Assembly: GCF_003207825.1 (NCBI RefSeq)
Contig: NZ_NKTY01000002.1
Span: 1-64,000 of the forward strand
Direction: 5' to 3'
Source: Komagataeibacter saccharivorans
GTDB lineage: Bacteria; Pseudomonadota; Alphaproteobacteria; Acetobacterales; Acetobacteraceae
DNA: 64,000 bases
Shown here: positions 12,141 through 21,876 of the stretch, piece by piece
Layout: each line of letters starts with the position of its first letter
Numbering within the stretch: position 1 is the first letter of the stretch
Notes under the pieces: model-generated
The model's input: only the letters and a program-made list of their open reading frames with translations
What the model was told of the DNA's origin: nothing
Databases searched by the model: none
Translations under genes and position numbers: made by a program

Positions 12141-13691
12141 TCAGGCCCCGTTGAGCGGGTACCAGGTCCGCCCGTCACGCCGGAGCAGTTCTTCTGCCCC
12201 CTTCGGCCCCGATGAACCGGCTTCGTAGATTTCCGGCCCGGTTTCATCCTTCGCCCATGCCTGAAGCACCGGATCGACCGCCTTCCATGCCGCTTCGATG
12301 TTATCAGCACGCTGGAACAGGGTCTGATCCCCCATCAGGCAGTCATAGAGCAGGGTTTCGTAGCCGACATTGGGGGATCTGGTGAACACATCCTCGTAGC
12401 GGAAACGGGCCTGCACGTCGGTCAGGTCCATTTCCGGCCCCGGCTTCTTGGCACCCAGTTCCACCGTCAGCCCCTGGGCGGGCTGGATGTTGAGGATGAT
12501 GCGGTTGGGCGGCAGGTCTTCCGTTTCGGTCCCGCTGAACATGAGCATCGGCGGCTTGCGGAACTGGACGACAACCTCCGTCCGCCGGCCCCCAAGCCCC
12601 TTGCCGGTACGCAGGTAGAACGGCACGCCAGCCCAGCGCCAGTTATCCACATGCAGTTTCAGCGCCACATAGGTTTCCGTATTGCTATGGGGGGAAACAC
12701 CCGGACTTTCACGGTAACCGACCATCGGTTTGCCATCGACGGTACCGGCCGCGTACTGACCCCGCACCGCATCGGACGGGCTGATGGGGGTTACGGCCTC
12801 GAAAAGCTGTTCCTTGGCGTTGCGCACGCTTTCGGCGCAGAACGTGTTGGGCGGTTCCATCGCCACCATGGCGAAAAGCTGGAACAGGTGATTGGGCACC
12901 ATGTCACGCAGCGCGCCGGTGGGTTCGTAAAACGCGCCCCGCTGTTCGACACCGATGGTCTCGGCGGCCGTGATCTCGATATGATCGACATATTCGTTGC
13001 GCCACAGCGGTTCGAATATCAGGTTGCCAAACCGCATGGCGAGGATGTTCTGCACCGTTTCCTTGCCAAGGAAATGGTCGATGCGGAAAACCTGCGACTC
13101 ATCCAGAACAGAAAGCACCTGCCGGTTGAGCGTCTGCGCACTGGCAAGGTCCGAACCAAACGGCTTTTCAATCACCACCCGGCGGAAGACGCCTTCCTTC
13201 TGCGTCACCACGCCCGCCTTGCCCAGCGTTTCCACCACGGGGGCGAAAAAGCGCGAGGGAATGGCAAGGTAGAAGATGGCGTTGCCCGGTATCTTCGCAC
13301 CCAGCGCGCGGATGGCGTCGACATCGGTAAAGTCGGCCTGCACGTAATCCAGCCGCCCGGCCAGCCAGTCCCACTGATCGGCGTTGATGGTGGCGGGATG
13401 GAATTCGGCGTTCGGATCGTGCGTGAAGGACTCCATCATGGCGCGCAGCCCGTCGCGCCACTGCGCCGCGGTGCTGTCCACCCGGTCCACCCCGATGATG
13501 CGGAAGCCATCGTCCAGAAGATGACTCCCCACAAGATTATACAGCGCCGGCATGAGCAGCCGCTTGGTCAGGTCCCCGTGCGCGCCGAAGATGACCAGCG
13601 TGCACGGTGGGGCCGTACGGGTGCCTGCGGGGGAAACCGGCCGCGGGGCTGCGGCGACTGGCGTTGCGGGAATATCAGCTGATAAGGCCAT
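12141..13691 (-). CDS. zwf: Glucose-6-phosphate 1-dehydrogenase
   Basis: 516 residues from ATG 13691, preceded by AGAGAGA; the frame extends upstream but the extension is not conserved-looking. It oxidises glucose 6-phosphate to 6-phosphogluconolactone with NAD(P)+, the entry to the oxidative pentose phosphate pathway, a main sugar route in acetic acid bacteria. Signatures are the dinucleotide-binding FGAHGDLTKRLL (the usual Ser after GA is His here) and the active-site segment RIDHFLGKETVQN. Also visible are EPLWRNEYVDH and the C-terminal YETLLYDCLMGD. There is an Ala/Pro-rich N-terminal extension of about 28 residues. It is divergent from asd; the 281-bp gap should contain both promoters. 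No pgl or 6-phosphogluconate dehydrogenase gene is adjacent. Confidence 0.97.
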   Translation of the reverse strand: MALSADIPATPVAAAPRPVSPAGTRTAPPCTLVIFGAHGDLTKRLLMPALYNLVGSHLLDDGFRIIGVDRVDSTAAQWRDGLRAMMESFTHDPNAEFHPATINADQWDWLAGRLDYVQADFTDVDAIRALGAKIPGNAIFYLAIPSRFFAPVVETLGKAGVVTQKEGVFRRVVIEKPFGSDLASAQTLNRQVLSVLDESQVFRIDHFLGKETVQNILAMRFGNLIFEPLWRNEYVDHIEITAAETIGVEQRGAFYEPTGALRDMVPNHLFQLFAMVAMEPPNTFCAESVRNAKEQLFEAVTPISPSDAVRGQYAAGTVDGKPMVGYRESPGVSPHSNTETYVALKLHVDNWRWAGVPFYLRTGKGLGGRRTEVVVQFRKPPMLMFSGTETEDLPPNRIILNIQPAQGLTVELGAKKPGPEMDLTDVQARFRYEDVFTRSPNVGYETLLYDCLMGDQTLFQRADNIEAAWKAVDPVLQAWAKDETGPEIYEAGSSGPKGAEELLRRDGRTWYPLNGA

Positions 13692-13972
13692 GATCTCTCT
13701 AACCGTTCTTGCCTGCGCGCGGCACCGGGGCAGGAACGTGGACGCCCCTGCCTGATCGCGCGCCGGAGGGAGCGTGCACCCGGCACATGGCAGCGACAAG
13801 GGCTATCACCGCATGGGACGTGCCACACAAAGGCCCGTACCCGATTCGATTCGCGGTTTTGCGCGGTCCGTGCTGCTTGCACCTTTCGGGCGCAGGCTCT
13901 AGGTGTCGCTACAGTTACGCAAGCAGAACCGAGCGTTCCACTGAACGGTCGGGCAGGACAGGAAAGAAGATT

Positions 13973-14992
13973 ATGGGTTACCGCGTTGCGGTGGTGGGTG
14001 CCACCGGCGCTGTGGGGCGCGAAATCCTCAAGACTCTGGCCGAACGCCAGTTCCCTGTGGATGAAATCGTGGCTCTGGCGTCCGCCCGCTCGGCGGGCAA
14101 GGAAGTCTCCTTCGGCGATAAAAAGGTGCTGAAGGTGCAGAACCTTGAGACTTTCGACTTCACTGGCTGGGATGTCGCCCTCTTTTCGCCCGGCGGGGCG
14201 GTTTCGGCCGTGCATGCGCCGCGCGCGGCGAAGGCGGGCTGCATCGTGATCGACAACACCTCCCACTTCCGCATGGAGCCGGACGTGCCGCTGGTGGTGC
14301 CCGAGGTCAATCCCAATGATGTGAAGAAAGCCAGACGCGGCATCATCGCCAACCCCAACTGCTCCACCATCCAGATGGTCGTGGCGCTGAAGCCGCTGCA
14401 TGACCTGTTCACAATCAAGCGCGTTGTGGTGGCCACCTATCAGGCCGTGGCCGGTGCCGGAAAAAGCGGCATGGACGAACTGTTCAACCAGTCGCGCGGC
14501 AGCCTGGTTGGCGACCCGCTGAAGGCGGAACAGTTCACCAAGCAGATCGCGTTCAACTGCATTCCCCATATCGACCGTTTCATGGATGACGGCGCGACCA
14601 AGGAAGAGTGGAAGATGACGGTCGAGACCCGCAAGATCCTCGATCCCGACATCGCCGTCTTCGCCACCTGCGTGCGCGTTCCCGTGTTCATCGGCCATGC
14701 CGAGGCGGTCACCGTGGAATTCGAGGAACCTGTTGATATTGAACGCGCCCGCGCGGCCCTGCGTGAGGCACCGGGCGTGGTGCTGCACGACAAGCGCGAG
14801 GATGGCGGCTACGTCACCCCGCTGGAAGTGGTGGGGGAGGACGCGACCTATGTCTCGCGCCTGCGCATCGACCCGACTGTACCCAACGGACTCGGCTTCT
14901 GGTGCGTTGCCGACAACCTGCGCAAGGGCGCCGCGCTGAACGCGGTCCAGATTGCCGAAACCATGGTGGCGCTCGACCTGCTGGGTCACTGA
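13973..14992 (+). CDS. asd: Aspartate-semialdehyde dehydrogenase
   Basis: 339 residues. It reduces aspartyl phosphate to aspartate semialdehyde with NADPH, the branch point to lysine/diaminopimelate, threonine and methionine. The NADP-binding GATGAVGRE lies at 9-17. The catalytic Cys130 is in NPNCSTIQM. The segment QAVAGAGKSGMDEL and the C-terminal GFWCVADNLRKGAALNAVQIAE are typical. ATG 13973 is preceded by a good site (GGAAAGAAG). No other amino-acid biosynthesis gene is adjacent; sdhC follows after 187 bp. Confidence 0.97.
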   Translation: MGYRVAVVGATGAVGREILKTLAERQFPVDEIVALASARSAGKEVSFGDKKVLKVQNLETFDFTGWDVALFSPGGAVSAVHAPRAAKAGCIVIDNTSHFRMEPDVPLVVPEVNPNDVKKARRGIIANPNCSTIQMVVALKPLHDLFTIKRVVVATYQAVAGAGKSGMDELFNQSRGSLVGDPLKAEQFTKQIAFNCIPHIDRFMDDGATKEEWKMTVETRKILDPDIAVFATCVRVPVFIGHAEAVTVEFEEPVDIERARAALREAPGVVLHDKREDGGYVTPLEVVGEDATYVSRLRIDPTVPNGLGFWCVADNLRKGAALNAVQIAETMVALDLLGH

Positions 14993-15022
14993 CGGCCACC
15001 GGGGCATAAGGCCCCCCACGGC

Positions 15023-15046
15023 ATGGCGGAGCCCCTGCTCCGCCAT
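15023..15046. repeat. Perfect 10-bp inverted repeat downstream of asd
   Basis: 15023-15032 pairs perfectly with 15037-15046 around a 4-nt CCCT loop. There is no T-tract on either side. It lies 31 bp after the asd stop and may act as a 3'-end-stabilising or weak termination structure before the sdh operon. Confidence 0.6.
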
Positions 15047-15179
15047 CCGGGTGGCGCGGGGTCTCTCAACCTCGTGTTCCGGGCCTGCGTTGACCCGGCC
15101 TCCCACGCGGCGTAGGACCGAATTCAGACAAGGCGACGGAACAAACCGAAGCCATAACAGGGAAATTGACGAGACGACC

Positions 15180-15638
15180 ATGCAGGATGTCCGTGAAGCG
15201 CTCTATGTAGGGCAGCGAAGCGACGGAACTCTGACCAGGCGGCCTATGTCCCCGCATCTCCAGGTCTACCGCTTCCGTCTTTCCATGTTCCTTTCAATCG
15301 CGAACCGCGCCGCCGGCGTTGCAGCCGCTGGCGGCTCAGCACTCGGCCTATGCTGGATCAACGCGGCTGCCAAGGGACCCAAATCTTTCAGCAAGGTCCA
15401 GAAGGTGACCGGCAACCCGCTGGGGCAGCTTCTGCTGGCCGGGTGGGCGCTTGCGCTGGTCTACCATTTCGTGGCGGGACTCCGTCACCTTGCGTGGGAT
15501 AGCGGCTACCGCTTCGACAAGAAGGAAATAAACGAGGATGGCCCCGTGGCCGTAGGCGTGACGGTGGGAACCACGCTGGCGCTCGTGGCCGGTATCCTTG
15601 GCGTTGCGATCTGTCGTTCCCGCAGGAAGGCGTCCTGA
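15180..15638 (+). CDS. sdhC: Succinate dehydrogenase cytochrome b556 subunit
   Basis: 152 residues, one of two membrane anchors of complex II carrying haem b and the quinone site. The family signature RPMSPHLQVY is present at about 22-31, followed by SIANRAAG, which keeps the Ser and Arg of the quinone pocket but has Asn where many homologues have His. The haem-ligand region is YHFVAGLRHLAWDSGY. Three hydrophobic segments are expected (about 42-62, 82-102, 122-142). It is the first gene of sdhCDAB. Confidence 0.95.
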   Translation: MQDVREALYVGQRSDGTLTRRPMSPHLQVYRFRLSMFLSIANRAAGVAAAGGSALGLCWINAAAKGPKSFSKVQKVTGNPLGQLLLAGWALALVYHFVAGLRHLAWDSGYRFDKKEINEDGPVAVGVTVGTTLALVAGILGVAICRSRRKAS

Positions 15639-15640
15639 TC

Positions 15641-16072
15641 ATGAGCAATCCAAACAAGCCCCATGTCACGGTCATGCGGTCCCAGCTTTCGCGCGCACGC
15701 GGGCTGGGATCGGGACAGACCGGCGTCGCCCACTGGTGGGCGGAACGCGCTTCGGCCGTGGCCCTTGTGCCGCTGTCGGGCTGGTTCGTGATCCAGGTCT
15801 TCCGCCTTGCTGGCGCATCGCAGCCGGAAGTCGCGAAATGGGGCGCACGCCCCCTGAACACGACCCTGATGCTGTCACTGGTGATCCTGACCTTCTATCA
15901 CACCCAGCTTGGGCTGCAGGTCATCATCGATGACTACGTGCATGGCAAGGCGCACCTGCCTGCCGGGCTGCTGATGAAGGGCATTGTCTTCCTTCTGGGG
16001 CTGTTCGGCACGGTTTCCGTGCTGAAGCTGGCGCTGGCCGGCAGCAGCCGTGGCCGGATCGCTGCCGGCTGA
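15641..16072 (+). CDS. sdhD: Succinate dehydrogenase hydrophobic membrane anchor subunit
   Basis: 143 residues, starting 2 nt after the sdhC stop. It is the second membrane anchor of complex II. It shows the family's HWWAERASAVALVPL segment, then FYHTQLGLQVIIDDYVH, which carries the haem-proximal His and the Asp-Tyr pair of the ubiquinone site. Three transmembrane helices are evident. Tight spacing indicates coupling with sdhC. Confidence 0.95.
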   Translation: MSNPNKPHVTVMRSQLSRARGLGSGQTGVAHWWAERASAVALVPLSGWFVIQVFRLAGASQPEVAKWGARPLNTTLMLSLVILTFYHTQLGLQVIIDDYVHGKAHLPAGLLMKGIVFLLGLFGTVSVLKLALAGSSRGRIAAG

Positions 16073-16171
16073 GCCTTCGCGCCCAGCCCGCACAGAACAT
16101 GACATTCGCGGACCGGCCGGGCCGCAATGCTGCCCGGCCGCTCCGAACGAGCATCGGGACACGTCCAAGAA

Positions 16172-17983
16172 ATGAACGCGACCACTTCACCACTCACCGG
16201 CTCCTACCGGGTTGTCGACCACGCATATGACGTGGTTGTTGTCGGCGCCGGTGGCTCCGGCCTCCGGGCCACGCTGGGCATGGGGGCCGCCGGCCTCAAG
16301 ACCGCCTGCGTGACCAAGGTTTTCCCCACCCGCAGCCATACTGTCGCAGCCCAGGGCGGCATCGGCGCCTCGCTTGGCAACATGGCCGAGGATAACTGGC
16401 GGTGGCACATGTACGATACCGTCAAGGGATCGGACTGGCTGGGCGATCAGGACGCCATCGAATACATGTGCCGCGAAGCGGTGCCCGCCGTGCAGGAACT
16501 GGAGCACATGGGTGTGCCCTTCTCCCGCACGGAAGAGGGCAAGATCTACCAGCGCCCCTTCGGCGGCCACATGCGCAACTATGGCGAAGCCCCGGTGCCC
16601 CGCGCCTGCGCTGCTGCCGACCGTACGGGCCATGCCATCCTGCACACGCTGTACCAGCAGTGCCTGAAGCATAACGTCGAATTCTTTGTCGAATACTTCG
16701 CCATCGACCTGATCATGGATGAAGACGGCGCCTGCCGTGGTGTCATGGCATGGTGTCTGGAAGACGGCACGCTGCATCGTTTCCGCGCCCAGAAGGTGGT
16801 GCTGGCGACGGGCGGGTATGGCCGCGCCTATCATTCGTGCACGTCCGCCCATACCTGCACGGGCGATGGTGGCGGCATGGCGATCCGTGCCGGCATTCCC
16901 ATGCAGGACATGGAATTCGTGCAGTTCCATCCCACCGGCATTTTCCCCGCAGGCTGCCTGCTGACGGAAGGCTGCCGCGGTGAAGGTGGCTACCTGACCA
17001 ATTCCGAGGGCGAGCGCTTCATGGAACGCTATGCCCCCACGGCCAAGGATCTGGCATCGCGTGACGTGGTTTCGCGCGCCATGACCATCGAGATCAACGA
17101 AGGTCGCGGCTGTGGCCCCGAAAAGAACTACATCATGCTCCATCTGGAGCATCTGGGCGCGGAAATCCTGCATGAACGCCTGCCCGGCATTCTGGAAACG
17201 GCGCGTATCTTCGCGGGTATCGACGTGACCAAGGAACCCGTGCCGGTCCTGCCGACGGTGCATTACAACATGGGTGGCATCCCCACCAACTACCATGGCG
17301 AGGTCATCCGCCCCACGGCTGATGATGTCGATGCGGTGGTGCCCGGCCTGATGGCGGTGGGTGAAGCGGCCTGCGTGTCCGTGCATGGCGCGAACCGTCT
17401 TGGCACCAACTCCCTGCTTGACCTTGTGGTGTTCGGCCGTGCCGCAGCCCAGCGCGCTGCCGCCACCATCAAGAGCGAGGAGACGATCCCGCCGCTGCCC
17501 GCCGGCGCCGGTGAAGCCGCGATCGCGCGTTTCGACCGCCTGCGTTACGCCAAGGGCAAGACCCATGTGGCCGACATGCGCAGCAAGCTGCAGCGCACCA
17601 TGCAGAAGCATGCCGCCGTGTTCCGCAACACCGAAAGCCTGGCCCAGGGTGTGGAGAAGATCAAGGAAATCTGGGGCGAACTGCCTGATATCTCGATCAA
17701 TGACCGCTCACTGATCTGGAACAGCGACCTTATGGAAGCGCTGGAGTTCGAGAACCTGCTGGCCAATGCCACCGTCACCATGGCAGGCGCGGATGCCCGC
17801 CACGAAAGCCGGGGTGCCCAGGCACATGACGACTATCCCGACCGTGACGACAAGAACTGGATGAAGCACACCGTCGCCCACATGACCGATGCGGGCGATG
17901 TCACGCTAAGCTACCGCCCCGTGCACATGAAAACGCTTACCGACGATGTGCAGGTCTTCCCCCCCAAGAAGCGCGTCTACTGA
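16172..17983 (+). CDS. sdhA: Succinate dehydrogenase flavoprotein subunit
   Basis: 603 residues from ATG 16172. It oxidises succinate to fumarate using covalently bound FAD. The dinucleotide fold [11 protein letters not shown] is at about 24-34. His56 in [10 protein letters not shown] is the expected covalent FAD attachment site. Substrate-site motifs include [35 protein letters not shown] and [19 protein letters not shown]. The C-terminal KNWMKHTVA segment is standard. It sits about 100 bp downstream of sdhD in the sdhCDAB operon. Confidence 0.98.
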   Translation: MNATTSPLTGSYRVVDHAYDVVVVGAGGSGLRATLGMGAAGLKTACVTKVFPTRSHTVAAQGGIGASLGNMAEDNWRWHMYDTVKGSDWLGDQDAIEYMCREAVPAVQELEHMGVPFSRTEEGKIYQRPFGGHMRNYGEAPVPRACAAADRTGHAILHTLYQQCLKHNVEFFVEYFAIDLIMDEDGACRGVMAWCLEDGTLHRFRAQKVVLATGGYGRAYHSCTSAHTCTGDGGGMAIRAGIPMQDMEFVQFHPTGIFPAGCLLTEGCRGEGGYLTNSEGERFMERYAPTAKDLASRDVVSRAMTIEINEGRGCGPEKNYIMLHLEHLGAEILHERLPGILETARIFAGIDVTKEPVPVLPTVHYNMGGIPTNYHGEVIRPTADDVDAVVPGLMAVGEAACVSVHGANRLGTNSLLDLVVFGRAAAQRAAATIKSEETIPPLPAGAGEAAIARFDRLRYAKGKTHVADMRSKLQRTMQKHAAVFRNTESLAQGVEKIKEIWGELPDISINDRSLIWNSDLMEALEFENLLANATVTMAGADARHESRGAQAHDDYPDRDDKNWMKHTVAHMTDAGDVTLSYRPVHMKTLTDDVQVFPPKKRVY

Positions 17984-18009
17984 CGTAACGGCGGAAAAGG
18001 AACGAGACG

Positions 18010-18792
18010 ATGGTCGAATTCAGACTGCCAAAGAACAGCACGGTGGGCAAAGGCCGCATTTTCACGGCCCCCACCGGCGCCACCAATGTCAAGAACTTCC
18101 GGATCTATCGCTGGAGCCCGGATGATGACAAAAACCCCGTGGTCGACACGTATGAAATCGATCTGGACAAGATCGGGCCGATGGTGCTCGACGCCCTGAT
18201 CCATATCAAGAACGATGTCGATTCCACCCTGACATTCCGGCGTTCGTGCCGCGAGGGGATCTGCGGGTCCTGCGCCATGAACATCGCGGGCGAGAATACG
18301 CTGGCCTGCCTCAAGCCCATCCGGGATATTCAGGGCGATGTCGCGATCTATCCGCTGCCGCACATGCCGGTCATCAAGGATCTGGTACCCGATCTGGACG
18401 GGGCGTATGCCCAGCTCCGTTCCATCGAGCCGTGGCTGAAATCCGACACGCTGCCGCCGCCGGACGCCGAACGCCGCCAGAGCATTGAGGAACGTGCCGA
18501 ACTGGATGGCATGTGGGAGTGCATCCTGTGCTTCTGCTGCTCCACCTCGTGCCCGTCCTACTGGTGGAATGGTGATCGCTACCTCGGACCGGCAACGCTG
18601 CTGGCCGCCTATCGCTGGATCGCGGACAGCCGTGACGAACATGCGGGCGACCGGCTGGATGCACTGGAAGATCCGCTCAAGCTCTATGCCTGCCGCACGA
18701 TCATGAACTGCACCCAGACCTGCCCCAAGGGTCTGAACCCGGCCCGCGCCATTGGCCGGATCAAGGAACTGCAGCTTGAACGCAAGGCATAA
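18010..18792 (+). CDS. sdhB: Succinate dehydrogenase iron-sulfur subunit
   Basis: 260 residues. It relays electrons from the flavoprotein to ubiquinone. The [2Fe-2S] ligands are Cys80, Cys85, Cys88 and Cys100 ([10 protein letters not shown]... LAC). The [4Fe-4S] and [3Fe-4S] ligands lie in [16 protein letters not shown] and [17 protein letters not shown]. It is the last gene of sdhCDAB, 26 bp after sdhA, and ends just before a strong terminator. Confidence 0.98.
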   Translation: MVEFRLPKNSTVGKGRIFTAPTGATNVKNFRIYRWSPDDDKNPVVDTYEIDLDKIGPMVLDALIHIKNDVDSTLTFRRSCREGICGSCAMNIAGENTLACLKPIRDIQGDVAIYPLPHMPVIKDLVPDLDGAYAQLRSIEPWLKSDTLPPPDAERRQSIEERAELDGMWECILCFCCSTSCPSYWWNGDRYLGPATLLAAYRWIADSRDEHAGDRLDALEDPLKLYACRTIMNCTQTCPKGLNPARAIGRIKELQLERKA

Positions 18793-18826
18793 AGCCCTGC
18801 CGTAAGCTTTCATGATTGACGGATAA

Positions 18827-18858
18827 GGCGCCGGATGTGAAAAATCCGGCGCCTTTTT
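18827..18858 (+). terminator. Rho-independent terminator of sdhCDAB
   Basis: A perfect 10-bp stem (18827-18836 with 18844-18853), a 7-nt loop and five T. Confidence 0.9.
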
Positions 18859-18889
18859 CATATCCGCTCCATCTGAAAGGACATGGCTG

Positions 18890-19552
18890 GTGTTTGAGGG
18901 AAACCTGTCTACCCCCGCTAGCCGAAGCCGGGCATGGATTGATAGCCTGTTTGTGGACCATGCCATCCTGCGGCAGACATGGACCAATTTCCGCACTGTC
19001 ATTCCCGGCCGCGTCTATCGCTGCAACCATCCCACGCCATGGCGCCTGCGTCTGGCCGCGCGTCGCTACGGGCTTCAGACGCTGGTCAACCTGCGCGGCC
19101 ACCGCAAATGCGGGTCCGATGCCCTGTCGCGTGAAGCCGCGCACCGGATCGGCCTGACCCATATCGACATGGCGTTCGAAAGCCGTAATGCCCCGCACAG
19201 GGACCGCATCGAACGCTTCGAGCGGATTTACCGCGATATCCGTTTTCCCATGCTCATGCACTGCAAGTCCGGCGCCGACCGTACGGGACTGGCTGCGGGT
19301 CTTGTCATCCTGTTCGAGGGGGGCACGGCACGGCAGGCGTTACGCCAGCTTTCGTGGAAGAACGGGCATTTCAATACCTCGCGCACCGGCGTGCTGGACG
19401 CTTTCTTCCTGCGCTATCAGGCGGAAGCGGAAGGACGCATGCCCTTCATGGACTGGGTGCGCGACGAATATGATGAAGACCGCCTGCGTGCCGACTTCCG
19501 CGCGGGCAGGATTGCCGCGTTCATGACCGACAAGGTCCTGCGGCGGGAATGA
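18890..19552 (+). CDS. Tyrosine/dual-specificity phosphatase-like protein
   Basis: 220 residues starting at GTG 18890, chosen because GAAAGGA lies 9 nt upstream; the nearby ATG 18883 meets a stop at once. The PTP signature loop is complete: HCKSGADRTG, with nucleophile Cys125 and Arg131. Upstream, FRTVIPGRVYRCNHPTP and LVNLRGHRK match the early strands of this cysteine-phosphatase family, where Asp/His residues before the loop serve as general acid. There is no signal peptide. The substrate is unknown; relatives act on phosphotyrosine, lipid or nucleotide substrates. It stands alone after the sdh terminator and converges with an XRE regulator, with only 9 bp between the stops. Confidence 0.85.
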   Translation: MFEGNLSTPASRSRAWIDSLFVDHAILRQTWTNFRTVIPGRVYRCNHPTPWRLRLAARRYGLQTLVNLRGHRKCGSDALSREAAHRIGLTHIDMAFESRNAPHRDRIERFERIYRDIRFPMLMHCKSGADRTGLAAGLVILFEGGTARQALRQLSWKNGHFNTSRTGVLDAFFLRYQAEAEGRMPFMDWVRDEYDEDRLRADFRAGRIAAFMTDKVLRRE

Positions 19553-19561
19553 TGGTCTGGC

Positions 19562-20038
19562 TCAGTCCGCCGCCATGGAGCGGACAAGGTCCAGCACCCG
19601 GCGGCGCGTACCGCTATCCTCGATACCGTAATAGGCGCGCACCAGATCAATGGTTTCGCGCCGCGACAGCAGGGACATGTCATCGGGCTGCGCTGCGGGC
19701 AGGACGCTTTTTTCCATATCCCCGGCATCCAGCGGGTCATCCGGCGCAGCCATGCCCGCGACATTTCCCGTTTCGGGTTGCGGGGGGATGGTGTCGTGGC
19801 CGGTCAGACCTTCGAAAAAGAAAGCCACCGGCACGTCCAGTACGCGCGCGAGATCGTACAGCCGCGATGCCCCGACACGATTGCGTCCCCGCTCATATTT
19901 CTGGACCTGTTGAAATGTCAGGCCCAGGGCGTTGCCCAACCGTTCCTGGGACATACCCAGCAATGTGCGACGCAGGCGGATGCGATTGCCCACATGCACA
20001 TCTATCGGATTGGACGTAACAGACATTTTCCCGGTCAC
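19562..20038 (-). CDS. XRE-family transcriptional regulator
   Basis: 158 residues. GTG 20038 is chosen over ATG 20026 because AAGG lies 8 nt before it. The N-terminal half is a Cro/CI-type helix-turn-helix (about 18-75): [31 protein letters not shown], and [15 protein letters not shown]. This sequence is typical of a conserved alphaproteobacterial regulator family. The C-terminal half is acidic and then helical ([15 protein letters not shown]). No enzymatic domain is seen. It lies between a phosphatase-like gene (convergent) and lnt; its target is unknown. Confidence 0.88.
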   Translation of the reverse strand: MTGKMSVTSNPIDVHVGNRIRLRRTLLGMSQERLGNALGLTFQQVQKYERGRNRVGASRLYDLARVLDVPVAFFFEGLTGHDTIPPQPETGNVAGMAAPDDPLDAGDMEKSVLPAAQPDDMSLLSRRETIDLVRAYYGIEDSGTRRRVLDLVRSMAAD

Positions 20039-20298
20039 AGTGATGGCCTTACCTTTCTGGATGGATATTCCCAGACCAACTTAAAAAATGGAAGCAAGAG
20101 GCGGTAGCTGCCGCGGATGTTAATCCTTTTTAAAGGAATGTCTGCTACGATACACCTGTAATTATCTGCCCTTCGCTTTCCACGGGATGTGGACGGCAAG
20201 AAAGACCCCCGCACCCGTTCGGGCGCGAGGAGATTAGGAAAAGATTCATGCATTTTAAATACATGAATTAAAGTCCATGTCGATAAAATAGCAGGTTT

Positions 20299-21837
20299 CT
20301 AGACGAAACGGCTGCGTTTATGGCCGCACCACAATCCGGCCAGCCCCGTCAATACCGCCAGAAGCAGCGGAATCGTACGCCCGTAACGCCCGAAAAGCGT
20401 GGGCGGCAACGCATCGGGCAGCGCATGGACGATCACCCCCTGCCGATCCCAGCCAAGCCGGGTCACTTCATGCCCACGCCCGTCAAAAATGGCCGATATG
20501 CCCGTATTGGCGGCGCGGGCGACGGGAAGCCCTTCCTCCACCGCGCGGATCCGCACGGCAGCCAGATGCTGACGCGGGCCTGCGCTGTTTCCGTACCAGG
20601 CATCGTTGGTGCTGTTCATGAGCCAGTCAGGCCGGTCATGCGGATCGGTCACCTGCCCGGAAAAAATCACCTCGTAGCAGATCAGCGGCCCCACCGGGGC
20701 AATACCGGGCAGATGCCATGTCTGCACCCGGGGGCCGGGCGTCATGCCCTCACCCGGCACGACATGAAACGGCAGGAAAGCAGGCTGGTATTCACCAAAG
20801 GGCACCAGATGCGCCTTGTCATAAATGGCAGCCGCCTGCCCGTCTGGCGGCAGTAAGGCGGCCATGCTGTTACGCCAGTGCTGGTCTTCCATCCAGCGCA
20901 GGGTACCAATGATGCCAGCAGCCGCCCCCTGCCCGGCCTGCATGATCATGGGGCGGGCGATATCATCTTCCAGCAGCAGCCCCGGAAAGGCGGATTCAGG
21001 CCATGCAAACACAACGGGCCGTCCATCCGCCTGCCGCAGTCCCTGCGTGACGCCCTGCCGGGTCAGGGCAAGATAGCGGCGGAAGACCGCGATATCCGCA
21101 TTACGCGAAATCTTTTCCGTTTCCGGCACATTGCCCTGCACCAGAACAATCTCGGGATTATGCCCATAGGTATCATGCGTGCCAGTCAGACGCAGCGCCC
21201 CGCCTGTCACCCATGCCACCAGCAGTGCTGCGCAGGCCAGCCTGCCCCTGCGGCCATATAATGGCGCAAGGGAGAGAATACAGGTCAGCAGGGTCAGGCC
21301 ATCCACGCCGATCCATGCGGCGGGCTGAATCATGACATCCCCGGCCAGACCGGGAAACTCCCATACGCTCCCGGGCGGATTCCATGGAAAACCGCTGAAT
21401 ACGAATACACGCGCCATGTCCGTAATGGTCCACAGGGCACAGAATGCCAGCAGCCTTCCCATGCCTGCGGGCACAAGTCGGCTCAGGGCCGCCGTCAGCG
21501 CACTCAGGGGGGCAAGGATCAGTGCGCAGCCCGGTGATGCCAGCGGCACCAGCCACCAGAAATCATCGGCGCGAAGCAGGATGGCATACATCAGCCAGTA
21601 AAGGCCGACGGTATGGAGCCCCATCGCGAACATGAATCCGCGTCGCGCGGCTTCCCGCCAGCTCCGGGCACTGTCAATCGCCAGCGCCAGCAGGCAGAAA
21701 GCGACGGGCAGCACGATGACCGCATGCACGGGCGGAAAGCCCAGCGCATACACGCCACCTGCCAGCACCATGGCCAGATCCGCCCGCCACCCGTGCAGGC
21801 GGGACAGGCTGATATACTTGTCGTACAGAAACATCAT
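20299..21837 (-). CDS. lnt: Apolipoprotein N-acyltransferase
   Basis: 512 residues, the same length as E. coli Lnt. It is an inner-membrane enzyme that adds the third acyl chain to lipoproteins before Lol export. About six N-terminal membrane helices are followed by a periplasmic nitrilase-fold domain. The catalytic triad is visible at the expected places: Glu281 (AWPESAFPG), Lys341 (YDKAHLVPFGEY) and Cys387 (PLICYEVIFSG). A last membrane helix closes the C-terminus. The upstream neighbour olsB is on the same strand 39 bp away and also acts on membrane lipids, so co-transcription fur-olsB-lnt is likely. Confidence 0.96.
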   Translation of the reverse strand: MMFLYDKYISLSRLHGWRADLAMVLAGGVYALGFPPVHAVIVLPVAFCLLALAIDSARSWREAARRGFMFAMGLHTVGLYWLMYAILLRADDFWWLVPLASPGCALILAPLSALTAALSRLVPAGMGRLLAFCALWTITDMARVFVFSGFPWNPPGSVWEFPGLAGDVMIQPAAWIGVDGLTLLTCILSLAPLYGRRGRLACAALLVAWVTGGALRLTGTHDTYGHNPEIVLVQGNVPETEKISRNADIAVFRRYLALTRQGVTQGLRQADGRPVVFAWPESAFPGLLLEDDIARPMIMQAGQGAAAGIIGTLRWMEDQHWRNSMAALLPPDGQAAAIYDKAHLVPFGEYQPAFLPFHVVPGEGMTPGPRVQTWHLPGIAPVGPLICYEVIFSGQVTDPHDRPDWLMNSTNDAWYGNSAGPRQHLAAVRIRAVEEGLPVARAANTGISAIFDGRGHEVTRLGWDRQGVIVHALPDALPPTLFGRYGRTIPLLLAVLTGLAGLWCGHKRSRFV

Positions 21838-21876
21838 GGAGCGCCGAAATCCGCTCCCCTGCGGTCTGTTGCGGGA

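Noticed and set aside
13692-13972. Lysine riboswitch upstream of asd
   Set aside because: No lysine-riboswitch core was recognisable and no terminator/antiterminator pair is visible.
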